Below are positions 8,548 to 16,872 of a DNA stretch of 64,000 bases, in pieces. The position numbers and the translations under genes are program-made. The notes beneath the pieces were generated by a model, which was given only the letters and a program-made list of their open reading frames with translations, searched no databases and was not told where the DNA came from. Position 1 is the stretch's first letter. Every line of letters begins with the position of its first letter. The stretch is taken from the NCBI RefSeq assembly GCF_044762655.1, contig NZ_JBIWER010000002.1, positions 124,001 to 188,000 of the forward strand. Reading direction: 5' to 3'. This stretch comes from Psychrobacillus sp044762655. Lineage in GTDB: Bacteria > Bacillota > Bacilli > Bacillales_A > Planococcaceae.

Positions 8548-9303
8548 TTAACCAAGCCAAAAGGAATTCGTACAGCTTAAAACTAGCACGAATAAAAACA
8601 GTACTATTAGCAAAGCATCCACTTTACCAACTGTAATCACATGCAAGTAACTACTTCTTCGTTCTCCTGTAAAACCTCTTGCTTCCATCGCAAATGCAGA
8701 TCGCTCCGCTTTACGAACAGCTCCAGCAAGCAAGGGAATGAGCACTAGACGGGTTGCAAGAAGCCTTTGGAAAGCATTTTTCTTTTGGACAACTCCTCTC
8801 AACCGTTGTGCCTGCTGAATTTGTTTAAACTCATCTTTAATAACGGGTAAAAACTGAAAGCCTACTAAAACACCATATGCAATTTTAGGCGATAGTTTTA
8901 ATTGTTGCATTAAACTTAATATGAAAGTATCGGGATTAGTCGTTAACGCAAATAATAGAGATAGAGAAGAAAAAGCTAAAACACGAAAGCTTAAAGAAAG
9001 TGCATGATCTAGCTGAATTTCTGTCACATTAATAGATCCGAAAGACCAAATGATAGGACCAGTCGTTTCTTTAGCAAACAGAAGTGTCGTCCAAAAATAA
9101 CCGAAAGCCATGATAACAAAAGGAAGAATGAACAAAAGCCACTTTTTCCAGTCAATTTGACTGAACAACAGCTGTAGCAAAAGTACTCCGACCCAAAATA
9201 CAAGTGGCGTCCATGGATCAAAGAAAAAAGCCATCGTGAACATGCAGAGAGTGATTACGACAAACTTCACCGAAGGATTCATCCTATGCAAAAGATTTCT
9301 CAC
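8548..9303 (-). CDS. ykoC: ECF transporter T component YkoC (thiamine/HMP uptake)
   Basis: Transmembrane coupling protein of 251 residues in an energy-coupling-factor transporter. Several membrane segments fill the first 150 residues, followed by the cytoplasmic signatures AQRLRGV and AFAMEARGF, the Ala-Arg-Gly motifs that contact the ATPase. It is the last gene of ykoFEDC and overlaps ykoD by 20 nt. The GTG start at 9301-9303 has AAAGGG about 10 nt upstream; ATG 9280-9282 is an alternative. Confidence 0.87.
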   Translation of the reverse strand: MRNLLHRMNPSVKFVVITLCMFTMAFFFDPWTPLVFWVGVLLLQLLFSQIDWKKWLLFILPFVIMAFGYFWTTLLFAKETTGPIIWSFGSINVTEIQLDHALSLSFRVLAFSSLSLLFALTTNPDTFILSLMQQLKLSPKIAYGVLVGFQFLPVIKDEFKQIQQAQRLRGVVQKKNAFQRLLATRLVLIPLLAGAVRKAERSAFAMEARGFTGERRSSYLHVITVGKVDALLIVLFLFVLVLSCTNSFWLG

Positions 9304-10660
9304 GTAGCATCAGCCCTTTCGGAGGAAGTAAATGATGATCAAGCAATAACCGATCATTTTCCCAAACATCCTTCGCTGGAAACTTTCCGGTTAGCCTACC
9401 ATCATCCATCAATAAAATCGAATCTGCTAAATAATAGGCAAACTCCATTTCATGTGTGACGATTAAAAAAGTAGTTCCTTCCTGAGCACGCATATCAATC
9501 AATTGGAATAACTCGGACAATGCCACAGCATCCTGACCTGAGGTAGGTTCATCCATTAAAATTACTTCTCTACCGTCACAAAGCATTGCAGCAATGGCAA
9601 CTCTACGCTTTTGACCATGACTAATAGAAAATGGATGTGAGGGGGCAATGTCCATTAGCTTTAATCGATCCATCAGGTTATCCACATCATATCCACCGCC
9701 ATATGCTACTTCGTCTTTCACAGTTTTCGTTAAAAATAAAAACTCGGGAGATTGCGGAACATACCCTAGAAACGACGGCTCTACTAAGCCACTAGTAGGG
9801 ATCAATTGACACAATGCTTTTAATAATGTGGATTTACCACTACCATTTGGTCCAGCAAGGATTGCAATTTCTCCACGCTGTAATGTAAAGGAGGTAGGTT
9901 TTAAAAAATTCTTTGTTTCTATTTTAGTTGCTTGAAACGAAGTCTCCGGCTGCATAGAAGTCATTCTTTTTGAAAGCGCAGATACTTCCTCGCTTTCATT
10001 CAAAGGAATAATTCTATCAAAAAAATCTCCCCATAAGTCCAAACGATGTTCGATTGCAACAATCGTCAGTTTACGCTTTTGTTGTAGCTGATCTAGCCAT
10101 TCAATATAATGCTTAGCAGTATAAGGATCCAAATGGGAAATTGGCTCGTCTAATAACAAAACCTCGGGTTCCATTATAAGTGCGCAAGCAGTGGCTATTT
10201 GTTGCTTTTGACCACCAGAGAGCTGTTGAATAATAGAATATCGAAATTCACTCAAATTAGTTAGTGCAAGCACTTCGGTTATTCGATTATCCATTTCTTC
10301 ACGTTTCACGTGTAAATTTTCTAACGTAAAAGCGAGCTCCTCTTCCACAGTTTGCATACAAAACTGCGCATCTGGATCCTGAAAAACAGTGGCAATTCGC
10401 TGATTTATTTCCCCGGGAATGAACGAAGAACTATCCTTCCCAAAAAGCTTAATCTTACCTGCCAAGATACCATCGCAATTATCCGGGTATAATCGATTAC
10501 ACAAGTAAAGTAATGTCGTTTTCCCACAACCACTCGGACCAGTAATCACAACCTTGGATCCTTTCTGTACGGTAAATGAAAAGTCATTTAGAATGCACTT
10601 TTCTTCATCCGGATACCGAAAGCTTACCTGTTCAAATGAGATGACATTATGCACGAGCAT
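9284..10660 (-). CDS. ykoD: ECF transporter double ATPase YkoD
   Basis: Energising subunit of 458 residues with two fused ABC ATPase domains, which corresponds to the separate A and A' subunits of other ECF systems. Domain 1 has Walker A GPSGCGKTT, signature LSGGQKQQ and Walker B LLLDEPISH; domain 2 has GPNGSGKST, a weaker signature ISHGQKRR and LMDEPTSGQ. The start is at ATG 10658-10660 or GTG 10652-10654; GTG has the better spacing to AAAAGG. It overlaps ykoE by about 14 nt, suggesting translational coupling. Controlled by the TPP riboswitch upstream. Confidence 0.9.
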   Translation of the reverse strand: MLVHNVISFEQVSFRYPDEEKCILNDFSFTVQKGSKVVITGPSGCGKTTLLYLCNRLYPDNCDGILAGKIKLFGKDSSSFIPGEINQRIATVFQDPDAQFCMQTVEEELAFTLENLHVKREEMDNRITEVLALTNLSEFRYSIIQQLSGGQKQQIATACALIMEPEVLLLDEPISHLDPYTAKHYIEWLDQLQQKRKLTIVAIEHRLDLWGDFFDRIIPLNESEEVSALSKRMTSMQPETSFQATKIETKNFLKPTSFTLQRGEIAILAGPNGSGKSTLLKALCQLIPTSGLVEPSFLGYVPQSPEFLFLTKTVKDEVAYGGGYDVDNLMDRLKLMDIAPSHPFSISHGQKRRVAIAAMLCDGREVILMDEPTSGQDAVALSELFQLIDMRAQEGTTFLIVTHEMEFAYYLADSILLMDDGRLTGKFPAKDVWENDRLLLDHHLLPPKGLMLREKSFA

Positions 10661-11228
10661 CACCTTTTTTCGGACGTGCAATAGCATATCCGCGAAGCGA
10701 GCCTGTTGCAAGTAATCCATCGGCAACAGCCTTACCTCCAACGCCGGCTAGGAGTGCTCCACTTAATATACGAATGCCCAGCATTAAAGCAACATAACCG
10801 GTACTGAATACTGTGAATCCACCTAACAAATACCCATAGGCAAAACTAAATACTGAAGATCCGACACCTGCTAGTATTAGAATCCATAGATCAAAACGTT
10901 TATATCTAGTCGCAGCAAACACTGCTTCTGCACCTAACCCTTGAATGACACCAGAAAGTATCAATCTTGGACCAACAGCATTTCCTAACAATACCTCGAT
11001 AGCAGCTGCAATTGTTTCAGAAATAACTGCAGCACCGGGCTTTCGGATAATATACATACAAATTATAGACACGATAAACCAAATACCAAAAATCCACTCA
11101 TAAGCAATCGGTCCAATAAACCCAGCCCAAATATTACCGACATGCAGGAACAGTAGATACACAATCCCAAAGACAACCGAAAACAAAGACATAAGTACGA
11201 TCTCTTTTAACTTCCATGATTTCAGCAT
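10647..11228 (-). CDS. ykoE: ECF transporter S component YkoE
   Basis: Substrate-capture membrane subunit of 193 residues with about five or six membrane segments and the conserved region YEWIFGIWFI. YkoE is thought to take up thiamine or its hydroxymethylpyrimidine (HMP) moiety together with YkoC and YkoD. ATG 11226-11228 lies behind GGAGGTG; an in-frame GTG three codons earlier overlaps that site. It directly follows ykoF. The TPP riboswitch supports thiamine-related cargo. Confidence 0.9.
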   Translation of the reverse strand: MLKSWKLKEIVLMSLFSVVFGIVYLLFLHVGNIWAGFIGPIAYEWIFGIWFIVSIICMYIIRKPGAAVISETIAAAIEVLLGNAVGPRLILSGVIQGLGAEAVFAATRYKRFDLWILILAGVGSSVFSFAYGYLLGGFTVFSTGYVALMLGIRILSGALLAGVGGKAVADGLLATGSLRGYAIARPKKGDARA

Positions 11229-11229
11229 C

Positions 11230-11811
11230 TTAAACACCTCCGTGAGAAGGACTATTAATACTCATAGAAACGGTCATAACCAAATGTTTATGTTCTTCTG
11301 ATCGTGCGTTCGTGAATGATTCTTCGTAAAATGCAAACACATCATGAATATCTCCGTGAATGCCACTTGCATAATGCATAGATTCATTGAATACACCCTG
11401 TTCTTTAGCACGATCCACTTCACGATAAATGACGTCCATATAATCCAGGTTATTCATGGGATAGAGAGCAAATTGCGAGGAAACATATTGCTTTGTAGTA
11501 TCTATGTTGGCAATTAAATCACCCTTATCTAGATACACATCCCCTGCAGAATCACCGGGGCAGCCAGCAGAAAAAGTACCAGACAGAGCAATATGCTCTC
11601 CTGTTTTAGCCGCATGTAGTGTAATTGCTTTTGCCACATTAAACACATGTACCTGTTTCCCACGAATGACCGTTGATACATCATCCGTATGCATCCACAC
11701 ATTCGAAGTGTCCGTTTCCTTCAAGGCACCTTTAATCACCTTAATAAAATCATTTGTCATTGGATGTAGCGAAAAACGAAATCCGATGATTGGGCTCAAT
11801 CCACATTCCAC
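11230..11811 (-). CDS. ykoF: YkoF, thiamine/HMP-binding protein
   Basis: Cytoplasmic protein of 193 residues made of two similar halves (GFRFSLHPM and QFALYPM begin equivalent ferredoxin-like repeats). B. subtilis YkoF binds thiamine and is thought to act with YkoEDC in HMP salvage. The GTG start at 11809-11811 has GGGAGG at proper spacing. First gene of the operon, separated from the TPP riboswitch by a terminator hairpin. Confidence 0.9.
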   Translation of the reverse strand: MECGLSPIIGFRFSLHPMTNDFIKVIKGALKETDTSNVWMHTDDVSTVIRGKQVHVFNVAKAITLHAAKTGEHIALSGTFSAGCPGDSAGDVYLDKGDLIANIDTTKQYVSSQFALYPMNNLDYMDVIYREVDRAKEQGVFNESMHYASGIHGDIHDVFAFYEESFTNARSEEHKHLVMTVSMSINSPSHGGV

Positions 11812-11839
11812 TTAAAAAACCTCCCTATATTTTTTCATA

Positions 11840-11870
11840 AAAAAAGACCACATCCGTGAAGATGCAGCCA
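11840..11870 (-). terminator. Terminator of the TPP riboswitch
   Basis: On the minus strand GGCTGCATC pairs with GATGTGGTC (some G-T pairs) around a 6-nt loop, followed by six T. It lies between the aptamer and ykoF and is the likely expression platform. Confidence 0.7.
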
Positions 11871-11902
11871 CTTATCCAATACAATAATATTAGGGAAGTC
11901 AC

Positions 11903-11994
11903 CGCACTTCCTCACGCAGGTATTATCCTGATCGAGTTTTAAGGGATCGGAGCAAAAAGCTCGCATCTCAGCCAAAGTGGGCACCCCTAGTGCG
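11903..11994 (-). promoter_or_regulatory. TPP (thiamine pyrophosphate) riboswitch
   Basis: Read on the minus strand it contains GGGGTGCCC, GGCTGAGATG, GATCAGGATAATACCTGCG and GAGGAAG, the conserved THI-element blocks. P1 pairs CGCACT (11994-11989) with AGTGCG (11908-11903). It should turn ykoFEDC off when TPP is abundant. Confidence 0.95.
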
Positions 11995-12136
11995 CAAAAC
12001 GGTATGTAGTTTTTTAATATGCTCAGAGTATAACGTAGCTATTTGAAGTTGTAAATATGTTTGCAAAATTTCGTACTTTCGTCCATGCTTAATTTAACCC
12101 AACTATTTGTATAGGGAGAAACACCGGAAAGTTGGA

Positions 12137-12199
12137 GAGAATCACCTAAATCTAGCTGAGAATCATCCGAATGTGCGAGAGAATCACCCGAATCCACCA
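12137..12199. repeat. Three tandem 21-bp units
   Basis: GAGAATCACC-type units begin at 12137, 12158 and 12179, exactly 21 bp apart, with consensus GAGAATCAYCYRAAT followed by variable bases. It lies just before the dehydrogenase gene and is not translated in any obvious frame. A different 21-bp array lies at 31087. Confidence 0.8.
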
Positions 12200-12238
12200 A
12201 ACAAACACCAGAATAAATAATTTAAGGAGGAAGAAATT

Positions 12239-13198
12239 TTGGACAAAATATACATAACACGTAAATTACCTGAAGAAATCGTCGAACCGTTAAGAGAAAA
12301 ATTTGAAGTACAAATGTGGCATAGTGAAGAAAAAGGAATGACATATGAGGAAATAAAAACAAATGCTAAGGACGCACATGCTCTTTGGACAATGCTGTCT
12401 GACAATATCGACCGTGCACTTATAGAAAGTCTACCTAATCTAAAAGTGATTAGTAATTTCGCAGTAGGCTTTAACAATATTGATATAGAAGCTGCAAAGG
12501 AACACGGTATAGTCGTAACAAACACTCCCGGTGTACTGACAGAGACAACTGCAGACCTAACATTTGCATTACTTTTAGCTACAGCTCGAAGAATAACAGA
12601 AGTTGAACAAGAAATTCGTTCAGGAAATTGGACTTCCTGGTCGCCAATGAAGTATACAGGAATGGATATTTTCGGTGCAACGCTCGGAATTGTTGGGATG
12701 GGACGGATAGGGGAAGCCGTTGCAAGACGTGCGAAAGGCTTTGACATGAATGTGTTATATCATAATCGCTCTAGAAAACTAGATGCGGAAGAAACGTATG
12801 GCTTTACTTATGCAGAATTAGACGAATTGCTAAAGCAATCTGACTTTGTGATTCTGTTAACTCCGCTGACTCCCGAAACAAAGGGACTAATAGGTGAGCG
12901 AGAACTGAATCTTATGAAGGAATCTGCAGCTATCATTAATGTTGCCCGAGGTGGCATCGTAGACGAACAAGCTCTGTATGATGCTCTTGTTTCCAAAAAG
13001 ATATGGGCTGCGGGAATGGATGTATTTGAACAGGAACCTGTTCCGATCGATCATCCACTTCTTACGTTACCTAATGTAACAATGTCACCTCATATCGGCA
13101 GTGCTAGCATACGAACTCGTCTTGCTATGATGCAAATGAACGCAAAAGATATAGAAGCAGTATTAGAAAGCAGAGAACCTCAAAATCGAATTGTCTAA
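12239..13198 (+). CDS. D-2-hydroxyacid dehydrogenase (glyoxylate/hydroxypyruvate reductase type)
   Basis: NAD(P)-dependent dehydrogenase of 319 residues, usual length. Substrate domain at both ends; the nucleotide-binding domain starts at GIVGMGRIGEAVA (GxGxxG). Catalytic residues are Arg in NVARGGIVDE, Glu in DVFEQEP and His in SPHIGSAS. VGFNNIDIEAA is typical of the glyoxylate/2-ketogluconate reductase branch (YvcT-like); the exact substrate is uncertain. It starts at TTG 12239 behind AAGGAGGAAG. Single gene, ending in the 13225-13260 terminator. Confidence 0.88.
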   Translation: MDKIYITRKLPEEIVEPLREKFEVQMWHSEEKGMTYEEIKTNAKDAHALWTMLSDNIDRALIESLPNLKVISNFAVGFNNIDIEAAKEHGIVVTNTPGVLTETTADLTFALLLATARRITEVEQEIRSGNWTSWSPMKYTGMDIFGATLGIVGMGRIGEAVARRAKGFDMNVLYHNRSRKLDAEETYGFTYAELDELLKQSDFVILLTPLTPETKGLIGERELNLMKESAAIINVARGGIVDEQALYDALVSKKIWAAGMDVFEQEPVPIDHPLLTLPNVTMSPHIGSASIRTRLAMMQMNAKDIEAVLESREPQNRIV

Positions 13199-13224
13199 TT
13201 TCTATGATTTTCACATGGAATTAT

Positions 13225-13260
13225 GAGTGGTCCTATTATTCCAGGACCACTCTTTTTTTT
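13225..13260 (+). terminator. Terminator after the dehydrogenase
   Basis: GAGTGGTCCT and AGGACCACTC form a perfect 10-bp stem with an 8-nt loop, then eight T. From here to 13564 I see only AT-rich sequence. Confidence 0.92.
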
Positions 13261-13564
13261 CGCAAATAAAGTTATAGATTAAATTACCACAGATTCTCCT
13301 TCTTATTACTATAAAATTCAACAATAAATCAAAGATCGGATCAAAGTACCTGCTTAAAGTTAAAAAAACATAAAAAACACCATAAATATATAATTAATTA
13401 ACAGGATGTGGGGATATTAATATTCGAGTTTCTTCAAAATCTCCCATATTTTAATGTCGATATTTGCTTCAATTAAATAAAAAATCTAGTAACATAAAAA
13501 CCCTTAAAGTAGACATGTAAAAATTATGGGAATTTTGGTGGTGTAGTCCCATAAAGATTAATAG

Positions 13565-13589
13565 GATTAAACTTTAGAAAAAAGGGTAT
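13565..13589 (+). promoter_or_regulatory. Sigma-B-like promoter before the betaine transporter
   Basis: GATTAA (13565-13570), 13 nt, GGGTAT (13584-13589) differs from the sigma-B consensus GTTTAA-N13-15-GGGWAW at one position. General-stress control would suit an osmoprotectant transporter. Seen by eye only. Confidence 0.45.
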
Positions 13590-13610
13590 GTAATAGGAGG
13601 GTAGGACTAA

Positions 13611-13631
13611 ATGTCTAATTTATTTAAATAG
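13611..13631 (+). CDS. Possible six-residue leader peptide MSNLFK
   Basis: ATG 13611 follows AGGAGGG at normal spacing and runs six codons to TAG, ending 17 nt before the transporter gene. Good initiation context for such a short frame suggests either an attenuating leader or the remnant of a start. No function can be shown. Confidence 0.25.
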   Translation: MSNLFK

Positions 13632-13648
13632 AGAAAAGGGGAAAAAAG

Positions 13649-14644
13649 ATGAGAAAATTATTGTTGTTTATTTCAATGTGCACACTTTTAGTATTGGGCG
13701 CATGCAGTAGTGAATCGAGCAAAGACAGTATTGAAGTGATCAAATTTGCAGATGCAGGATGGGATAGCATTCGTGTCCACAATAGTATAGCCCAACTAAT
13801 AGTTGAAGAGGGTTATGGCTATAAAACCGAAGTTACAAGTGGAACTACAGCAGCTACGTTACAATCACTTGAACAAGGTGACATCAATGTTTATATGGAA
13901 ATATGGACAGATAATACAAAGGAAGTTTATGAAAAAGCAATTGATAGTGGAAAAATTGTGAAGTTAGCAACTAATTTCAATGACAATTCGCAAGGACTAT
14001 ATGTTCCAACTTATGTGATAGAAGGAGATGCAGAAAGAGGAATTGAAGCAGTTGCACCTGATTTAAAAACTGTACAAGACCTTGAGAAGTATCCAGAGCT
14101 TTTCCAAGATCCTGAAGATAGCACCAAAGGAAGAATAATTGGTGCACCGTCTAGTTGGGTAGTAAGTGAACACTTGGAGACGAAACTTGAAACATATGGC
14201 CTTGATGCAAAATACAATTACTTAGCACCAGGATCAGACTCTGCAATTGTAGCAGACTTAGCGGGAGCATATAAAAAGGGACAACCTTGGGTAGGGTATT
14301 ACTGGTCGCCCACGTGGGTAACTGCAAGCTATGATTTAACATTGCTTGAGGATGCACCATATGATGAAGCGACTTGGGAAGAATCGAAAGGAACGGAATT
14401 CCCTCCAAATGATGTAGTTATAGCTGTTCATAAAGATTTACCAACACAAGCAAAAGATGTTACGGATTTCTTAAGCAAATATGAAACTAGTAATGAATTA
14501 ACAGAAGAAGCACTGGCTTATATGAACGAAAACGAAGTAGAACCAGATGAAGCCGCACTATGGTGGATGAAAGAGCATGAAGACCTTTGGACAACATGGG
14601 TGTCTGAGGAAGCCGCAGAAAAAGTGAAAGCAGCTTTAAACTAA
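13649..14644 (+). CDS. opuAC: Glycine betaine/proline-type ABC transporter, substrate-binding lipoprotein
   Basis: Extracellular binding protein of 331 residues of the OpuAC/ProX family. Lipobox LVLGAC near residue 20 marks lipid anchoring. FADAGWDSIRVHN, TSGTTAATLQSLEQGDINVYMEIW and PWVGYYWSPTWV supply aromatic residues of the kind that cage quaternary ammonium ligands. ATG 13649 follows AAAAGGGG. It heads a three-gene operon in the order binding protein, permease, ATPase, the reverse of B. subtilis opuA. Glycine betaine is the likely but not certain ligand. Confidence 0.87.
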   Translation: MRKLLLFISMCTLLVLGACSSESSKDSIEVIKFADAGWDSIRVHNSIAQLIVEEGYGYKTEVTSGTTAATLQSLEQGDINVYMEIWTDNTKEVYEKAIDSGKIVKLATNFNDNSQGLYVPTYVIEGDAERGIEAVAPDLKTVQDLEKYPELFQDPEDSTKGRIIGAPSSWVVSEHLETKLETYGLDAKYNYLAPGSDSAIVADLAGAYKKGQPWVGYYWSPTWVTASYDLTLLEDAPYDEATWEESKGTEFPPNDVVIAVHKDLPTQAKDVTDFLSKYETSNELTEEALAYMNENEVEPDEAALWWMKEHEDLWTTWVSEEAAEKVKAALN

Positions 14645-14683
14645 TTCATGATTAAAGTAATCTATCCCAAAAAAGGTGAGGTG

Positions 14684-14720
14684 AAGGAGACTGTTCTTTT
14701 TTGATACAGTCCAAAGTGTA
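14684..14720 (+). promoter_or_regulatory. Ribosome site separated from its start by a hairpin
   Basis: AAGGAG (14684-14689) is 30 nt from the permease ATG, too far for normal use, but GACTGT (14689-14694) and ACAGTC (14706-14711) can form a hairpin between them. Folding would leave about 8 nt between the ribosome site and ATG 14720. Confidence 0.4.
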
Positions 14721-15580
14721 TGACAGAATTTCCTGATGTACGAATTCCAATTGGGGATGTAGTAGAAAATTTCATAGATTTTTTAGCTATGAATTTTGAT
14801 GCGTTCTTTGATTTTATCTTTGTTATTTCTTCTTCCATGATTAAGGGGCTAGAAGCTGGTCTTCTAGCGATTCCTTGGTGGATTTTTATCATTATTATTT
14901 TTCTATTAGGTTGGTATTTTACTAATTTGTATGGAGGGCTTCTTTTTGGAGCTTTTATATTTCTTATAGGCACATTCGATCTGTGGCCTGAAACAATGAC
15001 CACTATTTCGATTGTATTAATATCCGTAATACTTTCACTTGTTATCGGTATTCCACTAGGTGTTGGGACCGCATTTAGTAAAACGCTGTCTACAATTATG
15101 CGACCAGTTTTAGATGCGATGCAAACAATGCCAAGCTTTGTCTATTTGATACCTGTAATTTTCTTCTTCCCACTAGGAAACGTTCCAGCAGTAATTGCTA
15201 CTATCATATACGCTCTTCCTCCCGTTATTAGATTGACCGAGCTAGGAATTCGTAATGTAGATAAAGAAGTAGTTGAATCCGCACAATCATTTGGTTCTTC
15301 CACATCTCAAATGCTCATGAAAGTACAATTACCTCAAGCATTACCGACTATTATGGCTGGTGTGAACCAAACGACGATGATGGCGCTATCTATGGCAGTT
15401 GTTGGATCGATGGTAGGTGCCCAAGGTCTTGGAGAACGTGTACTATATGCGATTAATCGAATCGATATTTCGCTTGGATTTGAAGCAGGAATAAGTATCG
15501 TATTTTTAGCAATTATTATTGATCGAATTACCGGTGGAATTGCAAACCGCCTTCAGAAACATAGGAGGGATGCAGCATGA
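14720..15580 (+). CDS. opuAB: Glycine betaine ABC transporter, permease
   Basis: Membrane permease of 286 residues with about six or seven membrane segments. The binding-protein-dependent transport signature lies around residues 190-220 (ESAQSFGSSTSQMLMKVQLP) and meets the ATPase. The N-terminal region (PDVRIPIGDVVENFIDF) matches OpuAB/ProW proteins. The start ATG lacks a close ribosome site; see the hairpin feature at 14684-14720. It overlaps the ATPase gene by 4 nt (ATGA). Confidence 0.88.
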   Translation: MTEFPDVRIPIGDVVENFIDFLAMNFDAFFDFIFVISSSMIKGLEAGLLAIPWWIFIIIIFLLGWYFTNLYGGLLFGAFIFLIGTFDLWPETMTTISIVLISVILSLVIGIPLGVGTAFSKTLSTIMRPVLDAMQTMPSFVYLIPVIFFFPLGNVPAVIATIIYALPPVIRLTELGIRNVDKEVVESAQSFGSSTSQMLMKVQLPQALPTIMAGVNQTTMMALSMAVVGSMVGAQGLGERVLYAINRIDISLGFEAGISIVFLAIIIDRITGGIANRLQKHRRDAA

Positions 15581-16788
15581 CAGTAAAACTCAAAGTGGAA
15601 AATGTCTCTAAAATCTTTGGACCAAGACCTAAAAAAGTCATTCCAATGGTTGAAAAGGGTGTTCCAAAGGATGAGATTCTAGCAAAGACGGGGCATACCG
15701 TGGGTGTTTATAATGCTTCTATGGAAATTATGGAAGGCGAAACTTTCGTCATCATGGGACTTTCCGGGAGTGGAAAATCGACCTTAATCCGTTGCTTAAA
15801 TTTACTGAACAAACCAACGTCTGGAGCTATTTATGTCGATGGAGAAAATGTAGTTGGATATAATAAAAACCAATTAAAATATTTCCGTCAGAAAAAAATT
15901 GCGATGGTATTTCAACATTTTGGCTTATTCAGTCATAGAACCGTATTAGAGAATATTGAATATGGTTTGGAAATAAGAGGAATGTCGAAAGCAGAGCGTC
16001 GTGAAATTGCCGGGAAGCATTTAGAAACAGTAGGGCTAAAAGGATACGAAAATCAATATCCAGATGAATTATCTGGTGGGATGCGCCAGCGTGTAGGGAT
16101 TGCCAGAGCACTCGCAAATGATCCGGATATTTTACTAATGGATGAACCGTTTAGTGCACTCGATCCTTTAATACGACGTGAAATGCAATTAGAGCTGCTG
16201 GACATTCAAAATAAATTACAAAAAACAATTATTTTCATCACACATGATGTAAATGAAGCTTTTAAAATTGGTGATCGTGTAGCAGTGATGAAGGATGGAA
16301 AAGTAGAACAAGTCGGTACTCCAGAAGAAATTTTAGAGAAACCGGCAAGCAACTACATTTCAGAATTTATCCGTGATATTGATCGTTCCAAAATTTTGCA
16401 GGCCGAGCATATTATGTCCAAGCCATACGGTTTAGTTTCCTTGAAGGATGGTCTTAATGTGGCTATCCAGGTTATGAGGGAAAATGGTATTTCCAGCGCA
16501 TTTGTTACCGACCGCAAACGCCAAATTCAAGGAATTGTAACAGTAGACCAGGCAATTGATGGTCTTAAAGAAAAGAAGACATTACAAGAAGTCATGTCTA
16601 CAGAAGTGAAAACTGTACGTCCTGACGAATATGTCCAAGATATTATCCCATTTGTCTTAGATTCGAAATATCCTATCGTCGTTACAGATGAAGATCGAAC
16701 GATTAAGGGAATCATACTGCGGGTTCACGTATTAGCAAGTTTAATCAGCGAGAGTACCGACGAACAAAACGAGACACAGAAACTTTAA
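15577..16788 (+). CDS. opuAA: Glycine betaine ABC transporter, ATPase with CBS domains
   Basis: ATP-hydrolysing subunit of 403 residues. Walker A GLSGSGKST, Q-loop FQHFGLF, signature LSGGMRQR and Walker B ILLMDEPFSALDP are all present. Residues from about 275 form a CBS pair (AEHIMSKPYGL, LQEVMSTEVKTVR), which in OpuA-type transporters senses ionic strength or nucleotide state and gates uptake. The N-terminal extension VPKDEILAKTGHTVGV is typical of the ProV/OpuAA branch. Last gene of the operon; its stop lies inside the terminator hairpin. Confidence 0.92.
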   Translation: MTVKLKVENVSKIFGPRPKKVIPMVEKGVPKDEILAKTGHTVGVYNASMEIMEGETFVIMGLSGSGKSTLIRCLNLLNKPTSGAIYVDGENVVGYNKNQLKYFRQKKIAMVFQHFGLFSHRTVLENIEYGLEIRGMSKAERREIAGKHLETVGLKGYENQYPDELSGGMRQRVGIARALANDPDILLMDEPFSALDPLIRREMQLELLDIQNKLQKTIIFITHDVNEAFKIGDRVAVMKDGKVEQVGTPEEILEKPASNYISEFIRDIDRSKILQAEHIMSKPYGLVSLKDGLNVAIQVMRENGISSAFVTDRKRQIQGIVTVDQAIDGLKEKKTLQEVMSTEVKTVRPDEYVQDIIPFVLDSKYPIVVTDEDRTIKGIILRVHVLASLISESTDEQNETQKL

Positions 16789-16805
16789 CAAGTTTCTGTG
16801 TTTTT
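16775..16805 (+). terminator. Terminator of the betaine transporter operon
   Basis: CACAGAAACTT (16775-16785) pairs with AAGTTTCTGTG (16790-16800), then five T. The stop codon of the ATPase gene is within the hairpin. Confidence 0.9.
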
Positions 16806-16872
16806 ATAAGTGAAAAATTACTTAATTTCTAGCCTTCATCAAGTCATGGTATAGTAATAAAGATAGACAGGG

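Noticed and set aside
12137..12199. Possible CRISPR-like array
   Set aside because: Units are contiguous 21-bp tandem repeats without unique spacers, and no cas gene is present.
12184..12747. Minus-strand open frame over the dehydrogenase
   Set aside because: Antisense shadow of a well-supported enzyme gene; composition is not protein-like.
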